From Rhizosphaericola mali (GTDB lineage Bacteria; Bacteroidota; Bacteroidia; Chitinophagales; Chitinophagaceae), in the NCBI RefSeq assembly GCF_004337365.2, contig NZ_CP044016.1, forward strand, positions 3,410,001 through 3,474,000: DNA of 64,000 bases, given 5' to 3'. Position numbers and translations under genes: made by a program. The notes beneath the pieces were generated by a model, which was given only the letters and a program-made list of their open reading frames with translations, did no database searches and was not told the DNA's origin. Each line of letters begins with the position of its first letter. The first letter of the stretch is position 1. Of this stretch, positions 45,254 through 54,502 are shown piece by piece.

Positions 45254-45844
45254 ATGGAAAATATTTATCCTTACTTATATCAATATTTGCTGGTAAATAA
45301 GATTTTACTACTACCCAATATCGGAACATTTTCGTTGAGTAGTGTTGGTGCGCGATACGATTATCCTACGCAACAGATGCAACCGCCTAAATCTGATTTT
45401 ACATTTCAAGTGCAGTCCAACCAAAAAAAGAAAGATCACAATCTTTACGAGTATTTGAAAAAAGCATTGCACTTGGAATCTAGTGAGGCGGCGGAAGAAA
45501 TATTTGATAATTATACCGCCGAAATTTCTAGTCAGTTAGAAAATCACGCAAATGTAGAATTGCCAGGACTGGGAGTATTGATATACAGAAGTCGCACACT
45601 AGCCTTTGACAATAGTTTCGAACCTCAATCATTTTATCCCAATTTAAATGTGTTACCCATTTCCAAAAATGGAGAAACGACAACAATTAAATCAGGAGAT
45701 GCCGAGTTCTCAAGAAAAGAGATGGAAGCAATGTTGGAGAAAAAGAGAAAAGGTATTGCATGGTGGATCTATGTTTTATTGACGCTGGGCACATTGGTAA
45801 TTGCAGCAGGCGTTTATTATTACTATATAAAAATGAATCGTTAA
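45254..45844 (+). CDS. HU-CCDC81-like protein with C-terminal membrane helix and no SPOR domain
   Basis: This 196-residue protein opens with the two-part HU-like module seen at the N-terminus of Bacteroidota SPOR-domain proteins (YLYQYLLVNKILLLPNIGTF, then ANVELPGLGVLIYRSRTLAF). A linker follows, and then one transmembrane helix near the C-terminus (WWIYVLLTLGTLVIAAGVYY) that ends after a few residues. In the related proteins I know of, a periplasmic SPOR domain follows the helix; here the gene stops, and the next bases belong to a gene on the other strand. The protein is thus probably cytoplasmic and tail-anchored. It shares its operon with the TPR and barrel genes. Confidence 0.75.
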   Translation: MENIYPYLYQYLLVNKILLLPNIGTFSLSSVGARYDYPTQQMQPPKSDFTFQVQSNQKKKDHNLYEYLKKALHLESSEAAEEIFDNYTAEISSQLENHANVELPGLGVLIYRSRTLAFDNSFEPQSFYPNLNVLPISKNGETTTIKSGDAEFSRKEMEAMLEKKRKGIAWWIYVLLTLGTLVIAAGVYYYYIKMNR

Positions 45845-46452
45845 TAAATCTTTTCGTCTTTATTTTCCTTCTGAGAAGGATTTTCAGGATCTTTATCTGG
45901 TGTGCGAAAAATAAATTCACTACCCCATTTAAAGGTCTTATTTATGCAAAGTCCTATCAAACATCCAATCATTACAGAAACTACACGCATGATCGCCCCT
46001 TGCCAAGAATGGTGATCATCTTCGTAAATCATTACTATAAAAAATCCGACCAACGCTGTACGAGAAACCGTAATCAATTTAGTCGCGGTACAAATAGTAA
46101 TAATAACTACAACGCCAATAAGAATACAAATTAATGCCGCGGTAGAAGATTCTATGGAAATAAGTTTACCCTTATTTAAATAATTTTGCAAAGACCAACA
46201 AGCCAAGCCAACTAAAGGCCCTATCGTATTTCCCTTCATACGGTCAAAAGCGACTTTACTATTATTGTCATGTGTAACAGAAAGCATTAGGGAAATAATC
46301 ACCCAAAATATATCATCTCTATAAATAGGTAATATTAGAAATAACAAAAAAGAACCCGCCACACCTACTACACATTTGATAATGTATTCCGTGTATTGGA
46401 AAGGTGTAATGCCCGTATGTTCTTCAAATTTTTCTGGATCTAATAATTCCAT
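45841..46452 (-). CDS. FUSC-like inner-membrane protein
   Basis: This 203-residue protein has about six hydrophobic helices in three pairs, with the block FDRMKGNTIGPLVGLACWSL and SRTALVGFFIVMIYEDDHHS typical of fusaric-acid-resistance or aromatic-acid-exporter membrane domains. It lacks the soluble domain of the larger members. A charged tail (TPDKDPENPSQKENKDEK) closes it. The stop overlaps that of the HU-like gene by 4 bp tail to tail (TTAA), so no terminator separates them. Substrate unknown. Confidence 0.72.
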   Translation of the reverse strand: MELLDPEKFEEHTGITPFQYTEYIIKCVVGVAGSFLLFLILPIYRDDIFWVIISLMLSVTHDNNSKVAFDRMKGNTIGPLVGLACWSLQNYLNKGKLISIESSTAALICILIGVVVIITICTATKLITVSRTALVGFFIVMIYEDDHHSWQGAIMRVVSVMIGCLIGLCINKTFKWGSEFIFRTPDKDPENPSQKENKDEKIY

Positions 46453-46480
46453 ATTTACAGTTTCAAAATTGTTAATGGTG

Positions 46481-46488
46481 CAAAATTA
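46481..46488 (-). promoter_or_regulatory. -7 box (TAATTTTG) of the FUSC-like gene
   Basis: The minus strand reads TAATTTTG, a perfect TAnnTTTG, 28 bases before the ATG. A TTG 22 bases further upstream could serve as the -33 element. Confidence 0.5.
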
Positions 46489-46524
46489 TAGCAAATCTGG
46501 AAGTCTACACCAATTGAACGTTCG

Positions 46525-48492
46525 TTAGCCGATTTGGAATATTTTCAACGCAACTGCCGATACAGGTTCGTCCGAAGTCGCAGGAATAGACAACATCTGA
46601 GTAGCCCCTATTTGATCATCATTTGCATCTATTAATTTAAGTTCAATAGTATGCGCGTCATCGTTTCCTTTATGGATAGAAATCAAAATTTTGGGTAAAT
46701 TTTGATCTTCATTCCACTCAATTTTCGTTTTACGCAAACCCGTTTCTATAATTTTGGCAAATGCCGCATCATCAGATTGAATTTGCAATTGCATTTTAAT
46801 TTGAACATCGGAGAACGGTACCAACTGACTATATTGTTTCAAAAACTCATTTTGATAGCTCAACTCTTTGACATTATCACCTTGCTTGTCTGCACAAGTT
46901 GCCGCGGCTTCATATAGTCTTGCGAGATACAATTTTTCATAGTCTGTATCAACTTGCGGATTTCCGACAATTTGATCTAGATTGTGTTGCGCCTCATCTT
47001 TATCATTATTGAGCAATTGAAATTTTGCCGTAAATAATCGAAAATATTTTTGAATATTGACTCGGTAATCATCACGTTGATATTGCTCATATTTATGAAT
47101 AAAATAAGGCGCGTTAAAACCTTTAAGTAAATACCAAGCTTCATCAAAATTGGTTGTTGATTCCGAACAAAATAAGTCATAGACCATTCGATCTCTATCC
47201 GCATTATGAGAAAGTGCATTCACCGCTACATAATTAGCAATAAACTGCTTAATTTTCCAAACAAACACCGTAAACAAATACTTGGGAGAATACCACCAAT
47301 TTTTATGTAAAAATTTTTCTAAGGCAATTTTTTTGTCCCACAATTGCACTTTTAATAATTGGCTGGTAAATTTATATTGTTGCAAAGTCAAGGTCGTACC
47401 GATACTTACTTCTTGAAAATTATCCGCTTTTTCCAACGCAAGCGAACAACTATCTAATTGCCCATCATACAAATAATCTCTAGCCAAGGCAAGATTGTAC
47501 CATCCAAATCCAGGTTTCGAACCGTTGGCTTCGATGATACCTTGTGACATTTGAATAGCCGATTTTGTATCCCCTTTGTACACTAATAGTTCGGGTAAAT
47601 AATAGTACGGTTCTTTCAACATATTACCAGAAACTGCATTTTTATCCATATCAAAATATTGATATGCTTGCTTGAAATTTCCTAATTCGGATTGTAAACC
47701 GCCATAGTTATTCCAAGAGATCATGCCACTTTGTTCGAGTATATTATAGTAAAATGCGCTACTATCGTATTTCTTATTATAGGTCAATAACAAAGCTAAA
47801 TAGTGAAAAATATTGAGTTGATCACCAAAAGATTGTTGTGGTCCAAACCATTTGTCATTTTCCTCTTTATTTTCCATGATATTATCCAAACCTTCATGGC
47901 ACCAATCCAACGCCATTTTTTCATTTTCGGCGATAGAATTTCTTAAAAAAGCAAAATCTTTCGTAGTGTAGGTCCTAAAACGGTGATACAACCAAGCACG
48001 CTGACTCGCCACTCCACAATAGTCTTTTCTAAAATGAAAATGATCTATTTGGTCCAGTAAATCCATGGATTTATCCGGCTGATCCGTATTATTATAACAT
48101 TCTAACAATGCATTATTGAGTGCGATATAGTCCTGATATACGGGAAGATTTTTGGAAAAATTCTCTTGACTTGTATATTGATTTTCTAATGCATTCCCAT
48201 AGTCGTGTATCAATAGTTGGATCGATTTCACTAAAGGTTCTGCCGCCAACCGATACCCTTGATAGTCTGCACTATGATTATATTTATACATACCGTCCAA
48301 CATCCAACCCACATAATATGTACTATCCAAACGAATAAATTCTTTCGAACTAGAAAGCGCTTCTTCGCTATTGAGATTGATGTTTTTTTTCTTAGTATCA
48401 ATCTCTTGTCTAGCGATAAGATTGCCTTGTCCCCATACAATTATAGGAATACAACTAAGAAATAATAGAAATATTTTAAAAATAGTTTTCAA
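46525..48492 (-). CDS. Secreted TPR protein in the MoxR operon, unknown function
   Basis: This 655-residue protein has a signal peptide (about 1-22, ending VWGQ) and a helical, TPR-like body, for example DQPDKSMDLLDQIDHFHF, GNFKQAYQYFDMDKNA and DGQLDSCSLALEKADNF. A roughly 80-residue C-terminal part rich in beta structure follows (ILISIHKGNDDAHTIELKL). It starts with TTG at 48490-48492, 9 bp after the MoxR stop; no ATG gives a signal peptide. It is the last gene of DUF58-transglutaminase-MoxR. I do not recognise a named family, and it may be the exported partner or substrate of this system. Confidence 0.7.
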   Translation of the reverse strand: MKTIFKIFLLFLSCIPIIVWGQGNLIARQEIDTKKKNINLNSEEALSSSKEFIRLDSTYYVGWMLDGMYKYNHSADYQGYRLAAEPLVKSIQLLIHDYGNALENQYTSQENFSKNLPVYQDYIALNNALLECYNNTDQPDKSMDLLDQIDHFHFRKDYCGVASQRAWLYHRFRTYTTKDFAFLRNSIAENEKMALDWCHEGLDNIMENKEENDKWFGPQQSFGDQLNIFHYLALLLTYNKKYDSSAFYYNILEQSGMISWNNYGGLQSELGNFKQAYQYFDMDKNAVSGNMLKEPYYYLPELLVYKGDTKSAIQMSQGIIEANGSKPGFGWYNLALARDYLYDGQLDSCSLALEKADNFQEVSIGTTLTLQQYKFTSQLLKVQLWDKKIALEKFLHKNWWYSPKYLFTVFVWKIKQFIANYVAVNALSHNADRDRMVYDLFCSESTTNFDEAWYLLKGFNAPYFIHKYEQYQRDDYRVNIQKYFRLFTAKFQLLNNDKDEAQHNLDQIVGNPQVDTDYEKLYLARLYEAAATCADKQGDNVKELSYQNEFLKQYSQLVPFSDVQIKMQLQIQSDDAAFAKIIETGLRKTKIEWNEDQNLPKILISIHKGNDDAHTIELKLIDANDDQIGATQMLSIPATSDEPVSAVALKIFQIG

Positions 48493-48501
48493 CGCGATCG
48501 A

Positions 48502-49485
48502 TTAATTTGTTGGCTTTTGAAACGAAGGTTTTAGATCAGAAAGACGTCTTAATTCATTTGCCAAAATTTCGGATAAGGCGTTATCTTTTGCGTCTTTGCT
48601 CCTAAACAATAGTCTATGTTGCAAAACAGGATGCGTAATATCTGCAATATCATTTTCCGTTACAAAGTCTCTTCCTTTAACCAACGCATAAGCTTTGAGA
48701 CATTTTATAAAAATAATCCCCGCTCTAGTAGACGCGCCTAATGCAATATGTGCATTTTCTCTCGTTCCTTGAATAATATTGCGAATCGCTTCTATCAATG
48801 AATCATGCAAAAAAACTTCGCTCGCTTGCTTTTGTAGCGTGACGACATCATCAATAGATAATACTTGGTGAATCGTTTGTAGATTATTAAGAATACCCAA
48901 ATACTCTTTAAAGATCGTCAACTCCGTATCTGGATCGGCGTATCCAAAATTTATTTTCATATAGAAACGGTCCAACTGAGCGGTCGGCAAAGGATAAGTA
49001 CCTTCCATTTCTATCGGATTTTGCGTAGCGATTGTGAAAAACATTTGCTCTAGTGGATAAGTATTTTCACCAACTGTAATTTGATTTTCCGCCATACATT
49101 CCAATAAAGCTGATTGCACTTTTGGAGAAGCTCTATTGATCTCATCCGCCAAAAGTACATTACAAAACAACGGACCTTTTTTAAATTTAAAATCCTTTGT
49201 TTCTTCATCAAAAATATTGGAACCAATCAGATCCATTGGAAGTAAATCTGGGGTAAATTGTACACGTTTGAATACAGAATTGCCATGCGAACCAGAAATA
49301 CTTTTGGCCAATGTTTTCGCCATCACCGTTTTACCAGTACCTGGATTATCTTCCATCAATATATGTCCGCCTGCAAATAGTACGGTCAATAAAAGATTTA
49401 CCTGCAATTCTTTACCCTTGATAACAGTAGAGATATTTTCAAATAATTTATTGATCGAAACGCTTGCTCCCGCTATATTTTCCAT
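48502..49485 (-). CDS. MoxR-family AAA+ ATPase
   Basis: This 327-residue cytoplasmic ATPase has Walker A in LMEDNPGTGKTVMAKTLA, Walker B in VLLADEINRASPKVQ, the sensor region FTIATQNPIEMEGTYPLPTA and a C-terminal lid domain with ALGASTRAGI. This is the MoxR pattern, a chaperone-like ATPase that assists neighbouring complexes. It lies 9 bp after the transglutaminase gene. The usual von Willebrand-A (BatA/BatB-like) partners are not in this operon. Confidence 0.95.
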   Translation of the reverse strand: MENIAGASVSINKLFENISTVIKGKELQVNLLLTVLFAGGHILMEDNPGTGKTVMAKTLAKSISGSHGNSVFKRVQFTPDLLPMDLIGSNIFDEETKDFKFKKGPLFCNVLLADEINRASPKVQSALLECMAENQITVGENTYPLEQMFFTIATQNPIEMEGTYPLPTAQLDRFYMKINFGYADPDTELTIFKEYLGILNNLQTIHQVLSIDDVVTLQKQASEVFLHDSLIEAIRNIIQGTRENAHIALGASTRAGIIFIKCLKAYALVKGRDFVTENDIADITHPVLQHRLLFRSKDAKDNALSEILANELRRLSDLKPSFQKPTN

Positions 49486-49494
49486 AATTATCGT

Positions 49495-52077
49495 TTATTT
49501 ATTTGCAAAAAAATCAAAAACCGGAGAGATCATTACAAACTTGCTCACTCTCGTTTTCCAAGATATTTGTTGATTTATTTTTTTCCTAAATTTGTTCAAA
49601 ATTTGATTGGAGAATGCCAATTCTTCTTGAGACAATGGCTGTTGACTATATTTATATTTCTGATAGATATTAGAAAATTTTTCCAAATCAGTTCCGAAAT
49701 GTCGATCAATTTCACGACTATATTTTTCCGGACTTTCACTATCATATTCAATCGACAATTGATTCAAATAAAATTGAATGCTACGATGAACATAATAAGT
49801 GGATGTCTTTGCCTTCTTAACCAAGACTTGAAAAATTACCCAAGGCGTCACTGTCAAAACAATAATTACGACCACTAAAATCCAAAAAACAGTAATTAAC
49901 CAACTAGAAAAATGCACTTTACCATCATTGTCTGCATTTTCATTTTTCATATTGGCTTTATTTTCCTGAGAGACAATTTTAATTTCTGTTACCGGCGTTG
50001 GCGTTGGAATAGTTTGTAATAAACTATTGGGCTCATCCGTTGGTGTCGCTTGAATATTTTTCAAACTAGGATCAGAAGATGCCGCTGTAATATGCATTCC
50101 TTTTTTGAGTGCATCAAAATTAACTGTGCCTGTATCTGTTGAGACATTGGCAACCTTGGCATCCAAACGAATATCCACTTCAGGTTTTGCATCGAATGAT
50201 TTGTCCTGAATCATAAAGTTTTTCAATTGTAGTACGACACTTTTATCCGCTTTAGAAATCTCGCTAATCGTACCATCTCCTACAAAATAGGTTTGTAGAT
50301 TACCCAAAGGCGGCGTTCCATCTGGCTGCGGCGCTTGTTGGGTATTGACATCAGGAATCGTCGTATCAAAATCCATCCATCCATAACCCGGAAAATAAAC
50401 TTGCACCCAAGCGTGTGCTTGATCTTCATAAAACCAATACCAACCCGGATTTTTACTACTGCGATCTACCGTAAGAAAACCCGCTGCAATCCTACTAGGA
50501 ACACCCAAACTACGTAGTAAAAACAAAGTAGCTCCGGCAAAATAAGCGCAATATCCTTTGCGATTTTGAAATAAGAAATAAGTCAATTTGCTTGCAGAGG
50601 GAATGCCCGGCACACCAGGATTATCAGAGTAGGCAAATAAGTTTTTTCCTGCGGCATCTTTTTGTAAAAAATAATCACGTATCGACAACATTTTGTCCAT
50701 AGTGGTCGAATCATTACCAGCGATTTCAGAAGCTAATTGCCTTATTTTATCAAACTGCTCTCCTTTCGGAACGGCAGTATAATAGTGCATAAATTCGGAG
50801 GATTCTTTTGAATAATCATTTGCCGTACGTAAGATACTATATCTCGATTTTTGGAAAGATTCCATCGCCATATCGCCTGCGGGATTGTAGACAAAATAGG
50901 CGCTATTCAAATTGCTCACCCACATCTGCGCACGATAAGCACTTTTAAACTTATCCTTATAATCTTTGGGAACGGCAATCGGCTGCACCATAAAAGCGGT
51001 AGAAGGAGCTACGAAATCGCTTGGCGCTAAATCTACTTTATACACTTCAGTAGAGACAACTTTTCGATCCAATGTCGCTTTGGAATTTCTAATTGCAGTA
51101 CTATCAACTTTGGAAAAATATAGCGGAATCTGCGAAGGATCTGGTTGAAATAAATCATTAGACGGCGCTAATGAATCAATTAAAAAAGACTGGCTCGCCG
51201 TATCATATTTGTTGTAATATAAGGAGGTAAAATATAGAGGATTCGGCGCTTCACTTCCTGGCAAAGTATTATTCAAATGCGCGACAAAAACAAGATTTTT
51301 ATTTTTATTCAAAGAACCAGAAAGGTTGAGTTTGTCATTATTACTCAAGGAACCATCTTTGTTCTTTTTGGTCATATTCGAACTATTATTTTTCCCATTG
51401 AATTGACCGCTCGCTAAATCCTTTCCAACTGTTTCAAAATTGGACTTGAACAATAATCCTAATAGAACGATGAAGCCGATTAAAACCAAAGTAAACAACG
51501 CTGTCTTTCTTAAAAACAAACGATTGGTCAAAACATTTCCTTCCAGATTACGCAAATATTCGGAAACAAAAATGATGTAAACACTATAAAAAAGTGTCAA
51601 CCAAAACGCAGAAGTAAATTGACTAATTCGGATCGGTTGATGTTGCGTCATTACAATAATAAAACCTACAAAGACTCCAATACTCCAAAGTATCGTGAAT
51701 AATCGCCAACGACTTAACCCAACGCCAACAAACCATCCGAAAAAAAACAAACCACCAAAGAGATAAAATTTTATGCTCAACCAAAAAGCGCTAAACTCGC
51801 CCAGATCGGTATGATTCAGTGCGTAAAAAACCGCATTTCCAAGGAAATATAAAATCAACGCCGTTGTCAAAAAGCGAAAACGATAACTATAAAAAAATAT
51901 CGCACCCGCCATTCCAAAAAGGAAATAAACACCTTCTCTAAACCAATTATTTTCCAAAATAGCCAATGCAAAATTAACCTGACGCAACAATGCAAACATG
52001 AGAATGCAAGTCGGCAAGCCAATGAACAACAACTGTGCAAGTGATTTTTGAAAACTATTTTTAAGCCTTAACTTCAT
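49495..52077 (-). CDS. Membrane-bound transglutaminase-like protein (TgpA type)
   Basis: This 860-residue protein has six or seven N-terminal transmembrane helices (about 20-215). A large periplasmic part holds a transglutaminase-like cysteine-protease domain: the cysteine is in NRKGYCAYFAGATLFLLRSL, the histidine in EDQAHAWVQVYFPGYGWMD and the aspartate in DFDTT. A second membrane helix follows near residue 755, with a short cytoplasmic tail. I place the start at the ATG 52075-52077, 7 bp after the DUF58 stop; the frame stays open upstream but would overlap that gene. Its periplasmic substrate is unknown. Confidence 0.87.
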   Translation of the reverse strand: MKLRLKNSFQKSLAQLLFIGLPTCILMFALLRQVNFALAILENNWFREGVYFLFGMAGAIFFYSYRFRFLTTALILYFLGNAVFYALNHTDLGEFSAFWLSIKFYLFGGLFFFGWFVGVGLSRWRLFTILWSIGVFVGFIIVMTQHQPIRISQFTSAFWLTLFYSVYIIFVSEYLRNLEGNVLTNRLFLRKTALFTLVLIGFIVLLGLLFKSNFETVGKDLASGQFNGKNNSSNMTKKNKDGSLSNNDKLNLSGSLNKNKNLVFVAHLNNTLPGSEAPNPLYFTSLYYNKYDTASQSFLIDSLAPSNDLFQPDPSQIPLYFSKVDSTAIRNSKATLDRKVVSTEVYKVDLAPSDFVAPSTAFMVQPIAVPKDYKDKFKSAYRAQMWVSNLNSAYFVYNPAGDMAMESFQKSRYSILRTANDYSKESSEFMHYYTAVPKGEQFDKIRQLASEIAGNDSTTMDKMLSIRDYFLQKDAAGKNLFAYSDNPGVPGIPSASKLTYFLFQNRKGYCAYFAGATLFLLRSLGVPSRIAAGFLTVDRSSKNPGWYWFYEDQAHAWVQVYFPGYGWMDFDTTIPDVNTQQAPQPDGTPPLGNLQTYFVGDGTISEISKADKSVVLQLKNFMIQDKSFDAKPEVDIRLDAKVANVSTDTGTVNFDALKKGMHITAASSDPSLKNIQATPTDEPNSLLQTIPTPTPVTEIKIVSQENKANMKNENADNDGKVHFSSWLITVFWILVVVIIVLTVTPWVIFQVLVKKAKTSTYYVHRSIQFYLNQLSIEYDSESPEKYSREIDRHFGTDLEKFSNIYQKYKYSQQPLSQEELAFSNQILNKFRKKINQQISWKTRVSKFVMISPVFDFFANK

Positions 52078-52084
52078 TCTATTT

Positions 52085-53434
52085 TTACAAAGAGATTTTG
52101 GTAATTCTATTGGATAACAATTGTGCGATGGCGGTTTCATTTTCCACCAAAGCTTTTCTGGAGGTATTCATTTGCCATTGCCATTTATTTTGAAATTCGG
52201 GTATTTTTTCCGTTTCCAAAAATACAGTAGGCATCCAAATTTTGGAAGGTAATTGATCAATCATTTCCGAAATTTTTATTTGAATAATCTGTACCGCGTC
52301 TGGCAATTGTTGCATCATGCTTTCCACCTCACCAATGGGAATAAGCGAGGATACTAATATTACAGAGACTTTTTCCCATTCTTTTCCTTGTAAAAATACG
52401 GGTTGCTCGTGCCAATGTGCGTGCATCAATGCTTTTTCTATTTCTTCCTTGGAGGACAATTCTTGTTTGTTATCATCCACCAATGCCAATACTTTTCCAT
52501 CCTTTTCTTTTTCTGCCCAAGAAAGATAAAAACTCCAAATGGCATTTTTATAAATATTCAAATACAAGGAATCCAACACAGTGGAACTGCTCGTTTTGAA
52601 ACCGGAATAAAAGGAACAATACAATAATACATCGGATGCAAATTCGCTTTTGATCTCTGGCGTACGCACCACCAATTCTCCTGAGCGCGCATAGATCGAC
52701 CACACGATACGGCGGATATCATCATTGTCCTCAAACTGTTTAAATTGATACAGATCACCTTGCGCCATTTGACTGGTTTCCGCACGGCGATCAGACATAT
52801 CCGCTTTGCGTGGTAACACTTTTACCTCAGGCACTTTTGTTTTTTCAGGTAAATTTTGCAAAAGGAAATGCGCAGGTATTTTTTGAGAAAAAGAAAATAG
52901 ATGTAAAAAGTCTCCTATATATAATTGAATATAATCTATGGCATAATCTTTTACATCTTGCAATTGAATGACCGCTCGATAATAGGTTTTCTTTTGACTC
53001 ATTTGAAAATGAGAAGACTCTTCTAACTCTACTAATTTGGATAAATAATTGCCCCCAATAAATTGACATTTTAACAAGCAAAGAGCATGGGCTCGTAATT
53101 TGGGTTCAATTTCCAATTGTACTTCAAATAAATCCTTTTTAAACGCATTTTGTTGAATCAGATGTACGCGAATATTTTTACTATTTTTCCGAATTAGCCA
53201 CCAAGGAATAAAGGTTGTCAATAGTGCAAACAGCAAAATGCAGCCAATTGCATACATGGCAATCGTTTTACATACTTTTAGAATAGCAATAAAACTTTCA
53301 TTTTGATCCTTTTCTATAATACGCAAACTCATCGCTGCGAGTCCTATCAAGCAGAAAAATAACAATCCATACCAAGTTAATGGCAGACTTGATTTCATCC
53401 ATTGTTTGCTCTTGTGTAAAAATTCCCATCTCAT
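52085..53434 (-). CDS. DUF58 membrane protein
   Basis: This 449-residue protein starts at the ATG 53432-53434; the longer open frame would run into the divergent methyltransferase promoter. Two N-terminal membrane helices (about 17-36 and 48-75) are followed by a beta-rich domain. The DUF58 signature comes next, LYQFKQFEDNDDIRRIVWSI, and then a von Willebrand-A-like C-terminus that lacks an obvious metal motif. DUF58 proteins regularly accompany MoxR and TgpA-type transglutaminases, as here. It leads the four-gene operon DUF58-transglutaminase-MoxR-TPR. Confidence 0.85.
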   Translation of the reverse strand: MRWEFLHKSKQWMKSSLPLTWYGLLFFCLIGLAAMSLRIIEKDQNESFIAILKVCKTIAMYAIGCILLFALLTTFIPWWLIRKNSKNIRVHLIQQNAFKKDLFEVQLEIEPKLRAHALCLLKCQFIGGNYLSKLVELEESSHFQMSQKKTYYRAVIQLQDVKDYAIDYIQLYIGDFLHLFSFSQKIPAHFLLQNLPEKTKVPEVKVLPRKADMSDRRAETSQMAQGDLYQFKQFEDNDDIRRIVWSIYARSGELVVRTPEIKSEFASDVLLYCSFYSGFKTSSSTVLDSLYLNIYKNAIWSFYLSWAEKEKDGKVLALVDDNKQELSSKEEIEKALMHAHWHEQPVFLQGKEWEKVSVILVSSLIPIGEVESMMQQLPDAVQIIQIKISEMIDQLPSKIWMPTVFLETEKIPEFQNKWQWQMNTSRKALVENETAIAQLLSNRITKISL

Positions 53435-53511
53435 ACTCACTTGTAAAGTTAAGCGTCTTGTTGGTCTTTCAAAGGTTAATTTATTCTTAGAATTGAAATA
53501 CAAATAAAAAG

Positions 53512-53542
53512 TTTGAAATATGCAATAACGCTCGTTTCTTTG
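53512..53542 (+). promoter_or_regulatory. Candidate promoter of the methyltransferase gene
   Basis: TTTG (53512-53515) and TTTCTTTG (53535-53542, one mismatch to TAnnTTTG) are exactly 19 bases apart. The ATG at 53549 follows so closely that the transcript would be nearly leaderless. The site makes the upstream TTG at 53513 an unlikely start. Confidence 0.4.
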
Positions 53543-53548
53543 CCTACT

Positions 53549-54448
53549 ATGAGCGAGGTGATACATTATACAGCATGTCCAATCTGTAATAGCAAAAATA
53601 TTGCATTTGCCTTAGAGGCGGAGGATTATACGGTGAGTCACAAAAAATTTCCTATATGGAAATGTGAAGACTGTACAGGTTGCTTTACACAAGACGTTCC
53701 TGACTTAGAACATATCGGTCCTTATTACAATGCCGAAGCTTATGTTTCCCATTCTGATACCAAAAAAGGAATTATCAATCGCCTGTATCATTCTATCCGA
53801 AAAATTACCCTCAAACAAAAACGCAACCTCGTTCAAGAAGAGTCCAAATTAAAATCGGGTAAATTATTAGATATTGGTGCTGGAACTGGAGCATTTGCAC
53901 ATCAAATGAATATAAGTGGTTGGACCGTTACAGGATTGGAACCAGACGAGATTGCACGTCAGAATGCTTTGAAATTGCACGGATTGAATCTACTTCCATC
54001 AGATCAGTTATTTTCTTTTCCAACAGAAAGTTTTGATGTAGTTACGATGTGGCATGTATTAGAACACGTACATAGTTTGCATGAATATATGGACGCAATA
54101 AAAAAAATCCTACGGCCAAATGGTGTTGCGATGATTGCAGTTCCCAATTACACTAGCTACGACGCGCAACATTATGGCGTTTATTGGGCGGCATGGGACG
54201 TACCAAGACATTTGTATCATTTTTCGCCCAAAAGTATGTCTACCTTAGCTGAAGAACATGGCATGGAAGTGGTTCATCATATTCCTATGATATTCGACAG
54301 CTATTACGTAAGTATGTTGAGTGAAAAATATAAAAATGGCAAATACAAAAATCTCTCTGCATTCATCAATGGGAATGAATCAAACACAAAAGCACAACGC
54401 GATCCAAAAAAATTTAGTTCGGTTATTTATGTAATCAAGAAGAAATAA
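53549..54448 (+). CDS. Class I SAM-dependent methyltransferase with N-terminal zinc-ribbon-like cysteines
   Basis: This 299-residue protein opens with two cysteine pairs (CPICNSKN and WKCEDCTGC), a probable zinc ribbon. The methyltransferase fold follows at about 85-230, with LLDIGAGTGAFAHQM for SAM binding, VTGLEPDEIARQNA (ribose-binding acidic residue) and FDVVTMWHVLEHVHSLHEYM. The start is the ATG at 53549, supported by the promoter spacing. This layout is typical of Methyltransf_23-type enzymes whose substrates are often surface sugars or small molecules. It faces away from the DUF58 operon. Confidence 0.87.
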   Translation: MSEVIHYTACPICNSKNIAFALEAEDYTVSHKKFPIWKCEDCTGCFTQDVPDLEHIGPYYNAEAYVSHSDTKKGIINRLYHSIRKITLKQKRNLVQEESKLKSGKLLDIGAGTGAFAHQMNISGWTVTGLEPDEIARQNALKLHGLNLLPSDQLFSFPTESFDVVTMWHVLEHVHSLHEYMDAIKKILRPNGVAMIAVPNYTSYDAQHYGVYWAAWDVPRHLYHFSPKSMSTLAEEHGMEVVHHIPMIFDSYYVSMLSEKYKNGKYKNLSAFINGNESNTKAQRDPKKFSSVIYVIKKK

Positions 54449-54460
54449 AATTTGATAATT

Positions 54461-54495
54461 ATCATCCATGAAAATAGACGATTAACATGGATGAT
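54461..54495. terminator. Hairpin between convergent methyltransferase and rhodanese genes
   Basis: ATCATCCATG pairs perfectly with CATGGATGAT (10 bp) around a 15-base loop. It lies in the 54-bp gap between two stops. There is no strong T-tract, so its strength as a terminator is unclear. Confidence 0.45.
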
Positions 54496-54502
54496 ATTTC
54501 TA

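Noticed and set aside
52078-52140. Longer N-terminus for the transglutaminase
   Set aside because: It would overlap the DUF58 coding end by 56 bp, whereas the ATG at 52075-52077 follows the DUF58 stop by 7 bp and opens with a basic stretch before the first helix.
53435-53566. Longer N-terminus for the DUF58 protein
   Set aside because: It would overlap the promoter and start of the divergent methyltransferase, lacks family similarity, and the ATG at 53432-53434 puts the membrane helices in place.
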